A DNA stretch of 64,000 nt from Flavobacteriales bacterium. GTDB taxonomy: Bacteria > Bacteroidota > Bacteroidia > Flavobacteriales_F > PHOS-HE28. This document shows, one piece after another, positions 8,360-16,942 of the stretch. A model generated the notes under the pieces. The model did no database searches, was not told the DNA's origin, and saw nothing but the letters and a program-made list of their open reading frames with translations. The stretch covers positions 806,001 to 870,000 of the forward strand of contig JADJLR010000001.1 in assembly GCA_016710015.1 (NCBI GenBank), read 5' to 3'. How positions within the stretch are numbered: position 1 is the stretch's first letter; each line of letters begins with the position of its first letter. The position numbers were made by a program, and so were the translations under genes.

Positions 8360-8551
8360 CTACGCCTCGTCCGTCTGCAATGTCAGCTTGTAGGCTGCAC
8401 GGATCATTTCCTTGCGGCGCGATACCGAAGGCTTGGTGAAGCTTTGACGCTTGCGCAATTGACGCATCGTCTGGGTACGCTCGAATTTCTTCTTGAATTT
8501 CTTGAGCGCCTTGTCGATGCTCTCGCCTTCTTTGACCGGAATGATCAGCAT
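8360..8551 (-). CDS. rpsU: 30S ribosomal protein S21
   Basis: bS21, a small basic 30S protein near the anti-Shine-Dalgarno end of 16S rRNA. The 63-residue product starts MLIIPVKEGESIDKALKKFK and ends with a basic helix, RQSFTKPSVSRRKEMIRAAY. The ATG at 8551 matches the family; the longer open frame upstream is not credible because the promoter lies inside it. An AAGGA sits just upstream of the ATG, unusual for this phylum, although its spacing is short. It is a single-gene unit with its own promoter and terminator. Confidence 0.95.
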   Translation of the reverse strand: MLIIPVKEGESIDKALKKFKKKFERTQTMRQLRKRQSFTKPSVSRRKEMIRAAYKLTLQTDEA

Positions 8552-8574
8552 GTTTCCTTTTCGCTTAGGGGGTG

Positions 8575-8604
8575 CAAATATAGTTGACATGGGGAGAGTT
8601 GCAA
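8575..8604 (-). promoter_or_regulatory. promoter of rpsU
   Basis: Minus-strand TTG (8602-8604), 19-bp spacer and TATATTTG (8575-8582) match the Bacteroidota consensus. The predicted 5' leader is only about 18-20 nt, ending at ATG 8551. Confidence 0.8.
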
Positions 8605-8718
8605 GGGGTTCGGAAATTTGGTTGGGTCTCAGTTCGAATTTGGCCCCATGCTCAGCGGCCACAAGGACCCATCTTCAACTCGCGCAAGCCGAAGAATACG
8701 GTACGACCCTCAACCTGA

Positions 8719-9864
8719 TCAACCCTTCAACACATTCCGGCTAATGACCAATTTCTGGATCTCGCTGGTGCCTTCGCCGATGGTGCAGAGCTTGCTGTCG
8801 CGGTAGAATTTCTCCACCGGAAAGTCCTTGGTATAGCCGTATCCCCCGAAGATCTGGACGGCTTCATTGCTGGCCCAGACGGCCACTTCACTGGCGTAGT
8901 ACTTCGCCATTGCCCCGGTGGTGGTCACTTTTCGACCGTTGTTCTTTTGGAAACTCGCTTGTTGAATGAGCAGTTCCGAGGCTTCGATCCGTGTGGCCAT
9001 ATCGGCCAGTTTGAAGGCAATGGCTTGGAAGTTGGCGATGGGCTGCCCGAATTGTTGGCGCTCCTTGGCATATTTCACGCTGGCATCGAAAGCCCCTTTA
9101 GCAATACCCAAGCTCAAGGCAGCGATACTGATGCGGCCCCCATCCAGGATCTTCATCGCCTGCTTGAATCCTTCCCCTTCTTTGCCAAGGATATTGTCCT
9201 CCGACACGCGGCAGTCCTCGAAGATCACTTCCGCGGTCTCACTGGCGCGCATGCCGAGTTTGTTCTCTTTCTTACCCGCTTTCATACCGGGTGTTCCGCG
9301 TTCTATCACGAAGGTGGTCATGCCCTTGCTATCCAGCAGATCGCCCGTGCGCACAATGGCGACGACCACATCACTGCTCTTGCCGTGGGTGATCCAGCAC
9401 TTGGTCCCATTCAGCACCCACTCTTTGCCCTCCTTCTTGGCCGTACACTTCATGCGCATGGCGTCGCTGCCTGTGTTGGGTTCGGTGAGTGCCCATGCTC
9501 CCAGCCATTCACCGGTGGCCAATTTGGTAAGCCACTTCTTCTTTTGATCGTGCGAGCCGAAGTAGTTGATGTGACCGGTACAGAGGCTGTTGTGGGCTGC
9601 TACACTAAGGCCGATGCTTCCACAGATACGAGCCACCTCCACGATGGTCTCCACGTATTCGTTGTATCCCAGGCCGGATCCGCCGTATTCCTCCGGAACG
9701 AAGACACCCAACATCCCCGCAGGGCCGAATTGCTTGGTGAAGAGGTCCTTCGGAAAGTGCTGACTTTCATCCCACTCCATGACATGGGGGCGCACTTCAC
9801 GTTCGCAGAGGTCGCGCACGGCCTGTGCGATCATGGTCTGGTTCTCGGTTCGGCTGAATTCCAT
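8719..9864 (-). CDS. acyl-CoA dehydrogenase
   Basis: FAD-dependent enzyme that makes the trans-2-enoyl-CoA in fatty-acid or branched-chain acyl-CoA oxidation, passing electrons to ETF. The 381-residue protein has the three family domains; FAD and substrate signatures include GAWALTEPNTGSDA and WITHGKSSDVVVA, and the C-terminal segment IFGGYGYTKDFPVEKFYRD leads to IGEGTSEIQ, where the Glu is in the position of the catalytic base of short-chain/butyryl-CoA dehydrogenases. ATG 9864 (MEFSRTENQ) was chosen over 9906, which would overlap apt. It follows apt closely. Confidence 0.93.
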   Translation of the reverse strand: MEFSRTENQTMIAQAVRDLCEREVRPHVMEWDESQHFPKDLFTKQFGPAGMLGVFVPEEYGGSGLGYNEYVETIVEVARICGSIGLSVAAHNSLCTGHINYFGSHDQKKKWLTKLATGEWLGAWALTEPNTGSDAMRMKCTAKKEGKEWVLNGTKCWITHGKSSDVVVAIVRTGDLLDSKGMTTFVIERGTPGMKAGKKENKLGMRASETAEVIFEDCRVSEDNILGKEGEGFKQAMKILDGGRISIAALSLGIAKGAFDASVKYAKERQQFGQPIANFQAIAFKLADMATRIEASELLIQQASFQKNNGRKVTTTGAMAKYYASEVAVWASNEAVQIFGGYGYTKDFPVEKFYRDSKLCTIGEGTSEIQKLVISRNVLKG

Positions 9865-9892
9865 TAGCGTAGTGCCTTGAAGGGCGAGAGGG

Positions 9893-10426
9893 TCAATACG
9901 TAACAAGCCGCACCACCTCAGCCCCGTAGGGCTTCAAGCGGTCCATGCCGTTGAGAAAGGATAGTTCGATGAGGAAGCTGAAGGCGGCTACCACCCCCCC
10001 CTGCTTTTTGATCAATTCAGCGGCAGCGGCCGCAGTACCTCCTGTTGCCAGCAGGTCGTCGTGGACCATCACCCGCATACCGGGCTTCACACTGTCCACG
10101 TGCATCTCCACTTCTGCGCTGCCATACTCGAGGTCATATGCGTAGCTCACTGTCTTCCAAGGCAACTTGCCTTTCTTCCGCACCGTAACGAACGGAATAC
10201 CGAGGGTCATGGCCAGCGGCATGCCGAAAAGGAAACCACGGCTCTCGATCCCAGCGATCGCATCGATGTGATGATCGGCAAGCGCCTGACGAAACCCAGC
10301 AACGGCGGCATTGCTCAGGGCAACATCTTCCAGTACAGGGGTGATGTCCCGGAACAGGACGCCCGGTTTGGGGAAATCCGGTACCGCACGGATGGCGGTC
10401 CTGAGCCTATTCTCGAGTTCGTTCAC
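9893..10426 (-). CDS. apt: adenine phosphoribosyltransferase
   Basis: Salvages adenine with PRPP to AMP. The 177-residue protein has the type I PRTase PRPP loop VMVHDDLLATGGTA and the APRT-typical FPKPGVLFRDITPVL and ESRGFLFGMPLA segments. The start overlaps the stop of the upstream helix-hairpin-helix gene by four bases (ATGA), which points to coupled translation. Confidence 0.96.
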   Translation of the reverse strand: MNELENRLRTAIRAVPDFPKPGVLFRDITPVLEDVALSNAAVAGFRQALADHHIDAIAGIESRGFLFGMPLAMTLGIPFVTVRKKGKLPWKTVSYAYDLEYGSAEVEMHVDSVKPGMRVMVHDDLLATGGTAAAAAELIKKQGGVVAAFSFLIELSFLNGMDRLKPYGAEVVRLVTY

Positions 10427-11367
10427 TCCACGGAGAGGTAGGGTGCAAGTTTACGGAAGACACTATCAACGACCAGTGGGCAGCCTTGAATATCGGCGAC
10501 GGTAGCGAACGGACCGTGATGTGTGCGATAGGCCACCAGTGTCTTGGCCAGCTTCCAGCGCACATACGGATGTGCAGCCAGGTCGTCCGCTGTGCAAGTG
10601 TTGATCGGGATACGACGGACCAGCGACGGGTCCAGGGTCAAGAGCTCTTTCAATCGCAGCACGGCGTCCGGCTTATCACGGAGGATGTATACTTCGGCCA
10701 ATTGGTCCAAGGATACGTACCCACCCAACACTTCCCGATACTTCACGATGCTACGTGCGAAAGCCGGACCGATACCGCGTACCGCGATCAACCCAATGGT
10801 ATCCGCGCTGTTCAACTCGACCGTTCGAATGGTCCACTCGGAGTGAGTGGCGCGCTCTGGGTAAGGCCCTTTGCGTTCCGCATGTTCCTTCTCCCATGCT
10901 CGGTCCTTCTTGGGATACGCCTTACGGGTGAGGCTGTCCGGCAAGAGGATGAACGGTTCCAATCGGGCGAACAATTCCGGCTTGATGCTGTACATCCGTC
11001 CGAGGTCTTTCTTGGTCCGGAAGTGTCCACCCTTGTTCTGGTACCGCTCCAATCCATCGATCTGCTTATCGGTCAGTCCCAGCGCCCGCCACTCTTCACG
11101 GCCAATGGTATTCGGGTCGAACGGAAATGGTTTGATCTCGACGGTATCGTGTTCGGTTTCGAGTTCGGTGATCCAAGCGGCCATCTGGGCTTCCATAGCG
11201 GCCATGTCATGCACCTTGGGTGGCCGGAACCATTGCAAGTAGCAAACGATAACGGCCAGAATGAAGAGGAGAAGAACGAGTACCGTGATCCCGCGCCGTT
11301 CATCGCGGTGCATCGACAGGAGGTCCTTCAAACCCTCCTTCCATCGCGTTCTCCTTTTCCGCGCCAT
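10423..11367 (-). CDS. membrane-anchored helix-hairpin-helix protein (ComEA-like)
   Basis: A 314-residue protein with a basic cytoplasmic start, one transmembrane helix at about residues 25-46 (GITVLVLLLFILAVIVCYLQ) and several helix-hairpin-helix modules: DKQIDGLERYQNKGGHFRTKKDL, then VELNSADTIGLIAVRGIGPAFARSIVKYRE (the ComEA-type signature) and a third near INTCTADDLAAHPYVRWKLAK. HhH modules bind DNA without sequence specificity, and such proteins are often linked to DNA uptake, but nothing here proves that role. It is coupled to apt by a 4-base overlap. Confidence 0.8.
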   Translation of the reverse strand: MARKRRTRWKEGLKDLLSMHRDERRGITVLVLLLFILAVIVCYLQWFRPPKVHDMAAMEAQMAAWITELETEHDTVEIKPFPFDPNTIGREEWRALGLTDKQIDGLERYQNKGGHFRTKKDLGRMYSIKPELFARLEPFILLPDSLTRKAYPKKDRAWEKEHAERKGPYPERATHSEWTIRTVELNSADTIGLIAVRGIGPAFARSIVKYREVLGGYVSLDQLAEVYILRDKPDAVLRLKELLTLDPSLVRRIPINTCTADDLAAHPYVRWKLAKTLVAYRTHHGPFATVADIQGCPLVVDSVFRKLAPYLSVE

Positions 11368-11397
11368 CGCATGGATGACCGGGGATGACCCGGCCCG

Positions 11398-11532
11398 CTA
11401 TTGATCGTTATCCGTATAGCTATCCGGTTCCGGTCTGGAAGGTGTGGTCAGTACCCGATAGAAGAAATAGACCGTGATCGCGATCACGGTTAGTTGTGTG
11501 ACCAACAAGAGGCCGAGTGCATCGCTATTCAT
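11398..11532 (-). CDS. small membrane protein, possible NSS transporter partner
   Basis: A 44-residue ORF (MNSDALGLLLVTQLTVIAIT...) with one transmembrane helix and a polar tail ending SYTDNDQ. Its ATG overlaps the end of the symporter gene by 8 bases, so translation is probably coupled. In Corynebacterium the NSS methionine transporter MetP needs a small one-helix subunit, MetS; position, size and topology here suggest a similar partner. Homology cannot be shown from such a short sequence. Confidence 0.6.
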   Translation of the reverse strand: MNSDALGLLLVTQLTVIAITVYFFYRVLTTPSRPEPDSYTDNDQ

Positions 11533-13204
11533 GGTTGGTCTGGTTCGAGGGACTTGATCGCTTCCTTGCTGCAAGGTAGACCAGACCAGCGAGTGCGGCG
11601 AAAGTGGTCGTGAGCAGAAGACGGGCGGCATTGGTGTAGAACCGGCGGTCCTCCAAACGGGCCACCTCGGTAGGATCCGTTGCGGCGACGAGTTGTTCAT
11701 GCAGCCCCGCATTGGTAATGGTCTTGATGATGGAGGCATGGTCCAACTGCCATCCTTCGCCACTGAACAACGAGACGAATGCAGCGGTCCAATCATTGCC
11801 AAGTGGTGTGAATACGGCACCGAGGAAAACGAGCAACAACATCAACGGTGTCACGTACTTGATGATGAATTTGTAGATGTTCGGCACCTTGAGATCGGAA
11901 CCGGAGAGCAATTCCCTCCACCCTTTATCGATCCCGAACACCCAAGCGAACAGGATGGATTCTGCCAGTGCAAAGACCACCAGACTCACGGTGCCCGCCC
12001 AGTAATCGTACTCGTCGAACACCCCGTGTTCATAGAAGATCACAGTAGGAAGGCCCAATGCAAGTACGATCGCCCCAAAACTCCAAGCGCCTTTCAACCG
12101 ACCCCAACCGAACTCATCGCGCATGAAGCCCATCCATGGCGTACCCATGGCCAAGCTGCTGGTGATTCCCGCGAAGAAGAGCAAGCCGAACCACATGACC
12201 CCGGCCACCGTGCTAAGGATCGGCCCCCATTTCTCGAACAAGAAGGGCATGGTTTGGAAGGCCATGCCGAAACCGGCGTTCTCCTTTACCCAATCGAGCC
12301 CGAGGTAACCGGCGGCAATAGGGATCACGATGGAAGAACCGAGAACCACTTCGACGAATTCATTGGTGAACCCGGCGCTCACCGCGTTCAAGGCCACATC
12401 GTCCTTGCTCTTCACGTATGCCGCATAGCAGTGAATGGTGCCCATGCCCACGCTGAGTGTGAAGAAGATCTGCCCTGCTGCAGCCAGCCAAACCTTCGGA
12501 TCACTGAGGCTGGAATACTGGGGTGTCCAGAGGAAATTGAGGCCGTCCCATGCACTGGCGTTGGGCACTTCGGCACTGGCACCGCTGGCACCCAAGGTCA
12601 ACCCACGTATGGCGAGGAATGAACCGAATACGAGCAGCAGGGGTATCCCGATCTTGGCAGCGCGCTCCACGCCGGCCAAGCCTCGCGAGAGGATGAAGGT
12701 ATTGAGCAGCAGACAGAGCACATAGAAGACCACCGCTTCGTATGGTATGCCGGTCAGGCTCTTATCGATGTCCACATACTTGGAGAAGAATTGGGCCACT
12801 TGGGTCTGGCTCATGCCATCGAACGTGCCGATGATGCTGTGCCACACGTAGCTCATGGTCCAGCTTTCAATGTAGCAGTAATAGGATGCCACAGCAATGT
12901 TGGTGAAGATGCCGAAGACACCGAAGTATTTCCAGAACGCCTTCTTGGTCATGCTATCCAAGATGAAAGGCGTACTGTGGTTGTTGCTACGACCACCGAA
13001 ACGGCCCATGCTCCACTCCACCCATAACAACGGAATGCCCATCAATAAGAAGCACACCAAGTAGGGAATTATGAAGGCCCCGCCACCGTTGTTCACGGCT
13101 TGGACCGGAAAGCGGAGGAAGTTGCCAAGGCCCACAGCATTCCCTGCCATGGCGAGGATGAGTCCAACGCGAGAGCCCCACGATTCGGTTTGTCCTAACG
13201 CCAT
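11525..13204 (-). CDS. Na+-dependent amino-acid/neurotransmitter-type symporter (NSS/SNF family)
   Basis: LeuT-fold sodium symporter, probably for an amino acid. From MALGQTESWGSRVGL (13204) it is 559 residues with about 12 transmembrane helices. The first helix carries the unwound NSS signature AMAGNAVGLGNFLRFPVQ and GGGAFIIPYL; the second WVEWSMGRFGG. The ATG at 13204 fits the family; an upstream in-frame ATG at 13240 lies in the promoter region. The substrate cannot be read from the sequence. A 44-residue one-helix ORF overlaps its stop. Confidence 0.92.
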   Translation of the reverse strand: MALGQTESWGSRVGLILAMAGNAVGLGNFLRFPVQAVNNGGGAFIIPYLVCFLLMGIPLLWVEWSMGRFGGRSNNHSTPFILDSMTKKAFWKYFGVFGIFTNIAVASYYCYIESWTMSYVWHSIIGTFDGMSQTQVAQFFSKYVDIDKSLTGIPYEAVVFYVLCLLLNTFILSRGLAGVERAAKIGIPLLLVFGSFLAIRGLTLGASGASAEVPNASAWDGLNFLWTPQYSSLSDPKVWLAAAGQIFFTLSVGMGTIHCYAAYVKSKDDVALNAVSAGFTNEFVEVVLGSSIVIPIAAGYLGLDWVKENAGFGMAFQTMPFLFEKWGPILSTVAGVMWFGLLFFAGITSSLAMGTPWMGFMRDEFGWGRLKGAWSFGAIVLALGLPTVIFYEHGVFDEYDYWAGTVSLVVFALAESILFAWVFGIDKGWRELLSGSDLKVPNIYKFIIKYVTPLMLLLVFLGAVFTPLGNDWTAAFVSLFSGEGWQLDHASIIKTITNAGLHEQLVAATDPTEVARLEDRRFYTNAARLLLTTTFAALAGLVYLAARKRSSPSNQTNHE

Positions 13205-13221
13205 GATCCCTTCAGATCGGC

Positions 13222-13251
13222 ACAAGATAGGATCTTGCATTTATCAGGCAA
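13222..13251 (-). promoter_or_regulatory. probable promoter of the NSS transporter
   Basis: Minus-strand TTG (13249-13251), 19-bp spacer and TATCTTGT (13222-13229), which matches TAnnTTTG at six of eight positions, about 18 bp upstream of the chosen ATG. Confidence 0.45.
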
Positions 13252-13273
13252 GGCACACCTGTTCCAAGGTCTG

Positions 13274-14173
13274 TCAACCGAGTTGCGCCTTGAGGACTGC
13301 GAGCCCTTCCTCGAAGCTTCGCGGCGAATACCCCAACTCCCGACGCGCCTTATCCAGGATGAAGCCCGTGCGGGGTGGGCGTTTCGCGGGTTGGCCCAAG
13401 GAGTCGCTCTGTACAGGAGTCACAACGGAAGTGTCCAGAAGAAAGAACGCCCCTACACGCTGCACGAGTTCCAAGATGCTCATGCCATCCGGGCCGCTCA
13501 AGTGGAATACACCAGTGGCCCCACCTTTCGCGATGCTGATGCAACCATCGGCGAGATCCTCAGCGAGGGTCGGCATACGCCATTGATCGTCCACCACCTT
13601 GATCGGCTCCCCTCTTTCCAGAGCTCCTTTAGCCCACAGGATGGGGTTGCTCCGGCTAAGGCCTTCCGCGACACCATAGACAATGATCGTTCGGGCGATG
13701 GCCCATTTCGCGAGACCACTATCGGCGACCAGGCGCTCGCCTTCCAACTTGCTATGCCCGTATACGCTGAGAGGTGCCGGTATGTCGGTCTCCTTGTATG
13801 GGCCTTTCGTTCCGTCGAAAATGAAATCAGTGCTCAGGAAGATGAAATGGCTTCCGTGCCGTTTCGCGGCTGCCAGAAGGTTCTCCGTTGCTGTGACATT
13901 CTGGAGCTGGCACAAAGGCGGGTCCAACTCGCAAGCATCCACGTTGGTCATGGCCGCAGTATGGATGATCACATCCGGTGTTGTGGATCCGATCATCGCA
14001 TTCACTTGGGTAGCATCTGTAATGTCCATGGAACGATACGCATCGTTCAACGGCTCGGGTGTGCGGTCCTCTCCTCTGCTTGTCGCGATCAACTGCACGT
14101 CGGGGTCTTTCCGAAGGGCGGCCACGAGTTTCTGCCCCAAAAGGCCATTGCTACCAGTGATCAGGATCTTCAT
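13274..14173 (-). CDS. RmlD-like SDR family reductase
   Basis: Extended short-chain dehydrogenase resembling dTDP-4-dehydrorhamnose reductase, which makes dTDP-L-rhamnose. The 299-residue protein has the Rossmann motif MKILITGSNGLLGQKL, STDFIFDGTKGPY and the catalytic YGHSK. The start at 14173 matches the Rossmann start. No other rhamnose genes (rmlA, B, C) are near, so a different nucleotide-sugar or non-sugar substrate is possible. The 178-bp gap to the next gene holds a small GC hairpin at 14263-14280. Confidence 0.85.
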   Translation of the reverse strand: MKILITGSNGLLGQKLVAALRKDPDVQLIATSRGEDRTPEPLNDAYRSMDITDATQVNAMIGSTTPDVIIHTAAMTNVDACELDPPLCQLQNVTATENLLAAAKRHGSHFIFLSTDFIFDGTKGPYKETDIPAPLSVYGHSKLEGERLVADSGLAKWAIARTIIVYGVAEGLSRSNPILWAKGALERGEPIKVVDDQWRMPTLAEDLADGCISIAKGGATGVFHLSGPDGMSILELVQRVGAFFLLDTSVVTPVQSDSLGQPAKRPPRTGFILDKARRELGYSPRSFEEGLAVLKAQLG

Positions 14174-14351
14174 ACGGTGCGAAGAAAGGCTACACACTTG
14201 GAACTACGAAAGGAGAGCCCGTCAATACTTCCATTCGCTCGGAAGTGATCACTGCTTGCCTGCGACCCATTTCGGGGTCGACCCACCCTGATGCAAGGTT
14301 GAACAACGATACTGGGGATCCCAGCGGTAAGGGGTACGCGAATTCCGCCGA

Positions 14352-14585
14352 TCACAGGTCCCACACCGTGCTGCGCCGTTTGAACGGATGCTTGATGCGC
14401 TCCTTGTGCTGGAGAACGAAGGCCATGAAGAGGTAGGCCACGAGGTGTACACCTGCGGTGATGAAGCTTAGGTAGATGAAGGTCAACCGGACCTGCTCCG
14501 CCTTGATGTTGAGCTTACCCGCCCACCATTCGCATACGCCGAATGCCTGTTTTTCGAAATAGGTCTTGATGTTCGCGATCATCAC
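14352..14585 (-). CDS. PspC-domain membrane protein
   Basis: A 77-residue protein with the PspC layout: FGVCEWWAGKLNIKAEQVRLTFIYLSFI followed by a second hydrophobic stretch (VHLVAYLFMAFVL) and a basic tail HKERIKHPFKRR. PspC proteins act in envelope stress in proteobacteria; the role of the small stand-alone Bacteroidota forms is not established. It is 15 bp downstream of the DUF2851 gene. Confidence 0.85.
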   Translation of the reverse strand: MMIANIKTYFEKQAFGVCEWWAGKLNIKAEQVRLTFIYLSFITAGVHLVAYLFMAFVLQHKERIKHPFKRRSTVWDL

Positions 14586-14600
14586 TTCGGGCCCTGCCTG

Positions 14601-16016
14601 CTAGACGGCATTCTTGAGTAATTGGTTGCCAACGCGACAAGATAAGCAACGACGTGGGGTGCAGTAAAGGTTCTTCAACTCCAACAAGGCTTGTCCGCGA
14701 CCGGCGGTATCGGCATGGACATTCAATTCCGCCCATTGACGGAGCAAAGCATTGCGTTCTGGCGGTAGCTGCTCCAACAGGTTCATGGCCCGGTCTGTAT
14801 ACGCTGGCCGACCCATTACGCGGCCCAAGGCGAAGAGTGTGGGCACGATCGCATTGATGATAAGGTGATCGCTTCCAGCACGGCCCATGCGTTTTGCCCG
14901 GGTGTGACTTGGCACGTCGAACGTATAGTGGGTGGTCCAATAGGTGCTGGTTCCCACGTCCAGCAGCGCGTGGAGTGGGGTCACTTCCTCGTGCGCCAAA
15001 AGCTCGGAGAGATCCCCATCCGTATGGATCAGCAGTTGGGCGAATTGAGCGATGCGGATGGTCGGGAAATTGACCGGGCGCATACGGGTGAACTTCCAAG
15101 CGGCCAAGGGATTGGACCGCAAACCATGCAGGTGTGCCAATGCACCGTATTCCGCCTGCAACGCACGCGGATGATCATCTACAAGATCCGCTTGCAACAT
15201 CCCTGCTTGACCAAAGAGCAGCGCTTCGATCCGCAGCGCATCATCGCGGTACTTCTGGAGCAGCTTAAGGGGCAGCGCGTGGGCCAACATGCCGAAGGGA
15301 TCGGCGTTCACTTTCAGGCCAAAGGCCTTGGCCACCATGTGGTACAGGGTCTCCGTTGGGTCGCCTTCCAATCGGTGGAACAGCGCTTCCACCTCGGCGG
15401 CTTTGCGTTCCAAACGTTCCACCAGGACGCGCTCCAGCCAAAGGCTCCAATGATCCGCACCCACCCGCTGCAGCATGGAGGCGCAAGGCACGAAGCCCTG
15501 ATCGCGCATCAGGGAAAGATGGACCGCGATGCTTTCCTTTGAAATGCGTGCATGCAGTTCCAACGTGGGCGGTATGGCCCCATTGTTCATGCGGATGTCC
15601 AGATCATGGGCATGTACCACGTGCAATACCACACTACCATACGCCGGGTCGAATTGATGCCCGTGTGCATTCCAATCGCTGCTGCGCAGGTGGACTTCCA
15701 CCGCCCCGATCCAAAGCTGACCATCCACCCGCACCTCGGCCCCGAGTAGATCCGGGCCGCTGTCCTGTTGGATCCGCCCTGGGCGAATGATCTCCAAAAC
15801 CCGACCATCGGTGGTTCTCAATGAACGGCCATCGAACAAGCGCTGTTCCCAAATGAACTGGAGCAATTCTTCGCCATACGGAAAAGCGGGATCCAGCATC
15901 ATGTCCGGATGGACTTCACCGGCGAATGGGTCCGTAAAGCCGCGCTGCACTACGTGCAGGCGCGGAGTTTGCTTGGAATCGGGAAGGGCCGACGCGGTCC
16001 CTTTCGGAGGTTTCAT
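14601..16016 (-). CDS. DUF2851 family protein
   Basis: A 471-residue protein of the Bacteroidota family DUF2851, function unknown. Typical features are YGEELLQFIWEQRLFD near the start, IIRPGRIQQDSGPDLLGAEV, the GAVEVHLRSSDWNAHGH segment, and a C-terminal cysteine cluster (YCTPRRCLSCRVGNQLL). The RPG, D, E and H residues in the N-terminal half are conserved in the family as I remember it and look nuclease-like, but this is only inference. ATG 16016 was chosen; the open frame upstream of it overlaps pyrF. Confidence 0.85.
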   Translation of the reverse strand: MKPPKGTASALPDSKQTPRLHVVQRGFTDPFAGEVHPDMMLDPAFPYGEELLQFIWEQRLFDGRSLRTTDGRVLEIIRPGRIQQDSGPDLLGAEVRVDGQLWIGAVEVHLRSSDWNAHGHQFDPAYGSVVLHVVHAHDLDIRMNNGAIPPTLELHARISKESIAVHLSLMRDQGFVPCASMLQRVGADHWSLWLERVLVERLERKAAEVEALFHRLEGDPTETLYHMVAKAFGLKVNADPFGMLAHALPLKLLQKYRDDALRIEALLFGQAGMLQADLVDDHPRALQAEYGALAHLHGLRSNPLAAWKFTRMRPVNFPTIRIAQFAQLLIHTDGDLSELLAHEEVTPLHALLDVGTSTYWTTHYTFDVPSHTRAKRMGRAGSDHLIINAIVPTLFALGRVMGRPAYTDRAMNLLEQLPPERNALLRQWAELNVHADTAGRGQALLELKNLYCTPRRCLSCRVGNQLLKNAV

Positions 16017-16069
16017 ACGATCCCTATTGACGGTTTTTCTGCCGATCAGGACCGCAAAAGATAGATCCC

Positions 16070-16906
16070 TTATCCGGGTGTTCCAACAGTTGCCAACGCA
16101 CGCGCCATGGATGCCTGAATGGTCTGCGCAGCGCGACGAGCACTCGATATGGCCTCTTTGCCTTGACCGGCGTATAGGATGCCCCTGCTGCTGTTGATAA
16201 GCAGGCCCCCATCCACGGTCATTCCGGCAGCGAGAACCTGTTCCAGGTCTCCGCCTTGCGCCCCGACCCCAGGGACCAGGAAGAAGTGCTCTGGAGCGAG
16301 CGTACGTATCCGCGCCAGGATCCCGGGACGCGTGGCGCCTACTACGAACATGAGTTCCTCCGGAGAACCCCAACCTGCTGTACGCTGGATCACGTGTTCA
16401 TACAAGGGCTTTCCATCGGCTACGAGGAATTGGAAGTCCTCCGCTCCCGGATTGCTGGTGACCCCGAGGACGACCGCCCATTTGCCGTTGCGACCCAAGA
16501 AGGGTGTGATGCTATCACGGCCCATGTACGGTGACAAGGTCACGGCATCCACATCGAGCGTGTCGAAGAAGGCTTCGGCATATTTCCGCGCAGTATTCCC
16601 GATGTCCCCACGCTTCGCATCCGCAATGATGAAACAATCGCTTTTGCTGCGGATATAGGCGATGGTGGCCTCTAGGTCCAACCAGCCCTCATCGCCGAGT
16701 GCTTCATAGAAGGCCAAGTTCAGTTTGTAGGCTACCGCAAGGTCATGTGTGACCTCCACAATGGCTTCATTGAATGCACGGACCGGATGGCTTTCCTGTT
16801 TGAAATGCTCGGGCACCAAGTGTTCCTCGGTATCGAGGCCCACGCAGAGCATGCTTCGCTTGCGACGAATGATGGAGATAAGTTCGGATCGGTTCACGGT
16901 CAACAA
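16070..16906 (-). CDS. pyrF: orotidine 5'-phosphate decarboxylase
   Basis: Last step of UMP synthesis. The 278-residue protein is of the longer 'type 2' OMP decarboxylase group, with MLCVGLDTEEHL, the catalytic FIIADAKRGDIGNTA motif (Asp-Lys-Asp), TLSPYMGRDSI and the phosphate-binding VPGVGAQGGDL. Intact at both ends. It lies 36 bp after prfA on the same strand. Confidence 0.95.
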   Translation of the reverse strand: MLTVNRSELISIIRRKRSMLCVGLDTEEHLVPEHFKQESHPVRAFNEAIVEVTHDLAVAYKLNLAFYEALGDEGWLDLEATIAYIRSKSDCFIIADAKRGDIGNTARKYAEAFFDTLDVDAVTLSPYMGRDSITPFLGRNGKWAVVLGVTSNPGAEDFQFLVADGKPLYEHVIQRTAGWGSPEELMFVVGATRPGILARIRTLAPEHFFLVPGVGAQGGDLEQVLAAGMTVDGGLLINSSRGILYAGQGKEAISSARRAAQTIQASMARALATVGTPG

Positions 16907-16942
16907 AGTTCGTACTCCGATACGATCCGGGACATGGGGGGA

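Noticed and set aside
16017..16373. N-terminal extension of the DUF2851 protein
   Set aside because: The extension overlaps pyrF on the same strand in another frame and has shadow-like composition.
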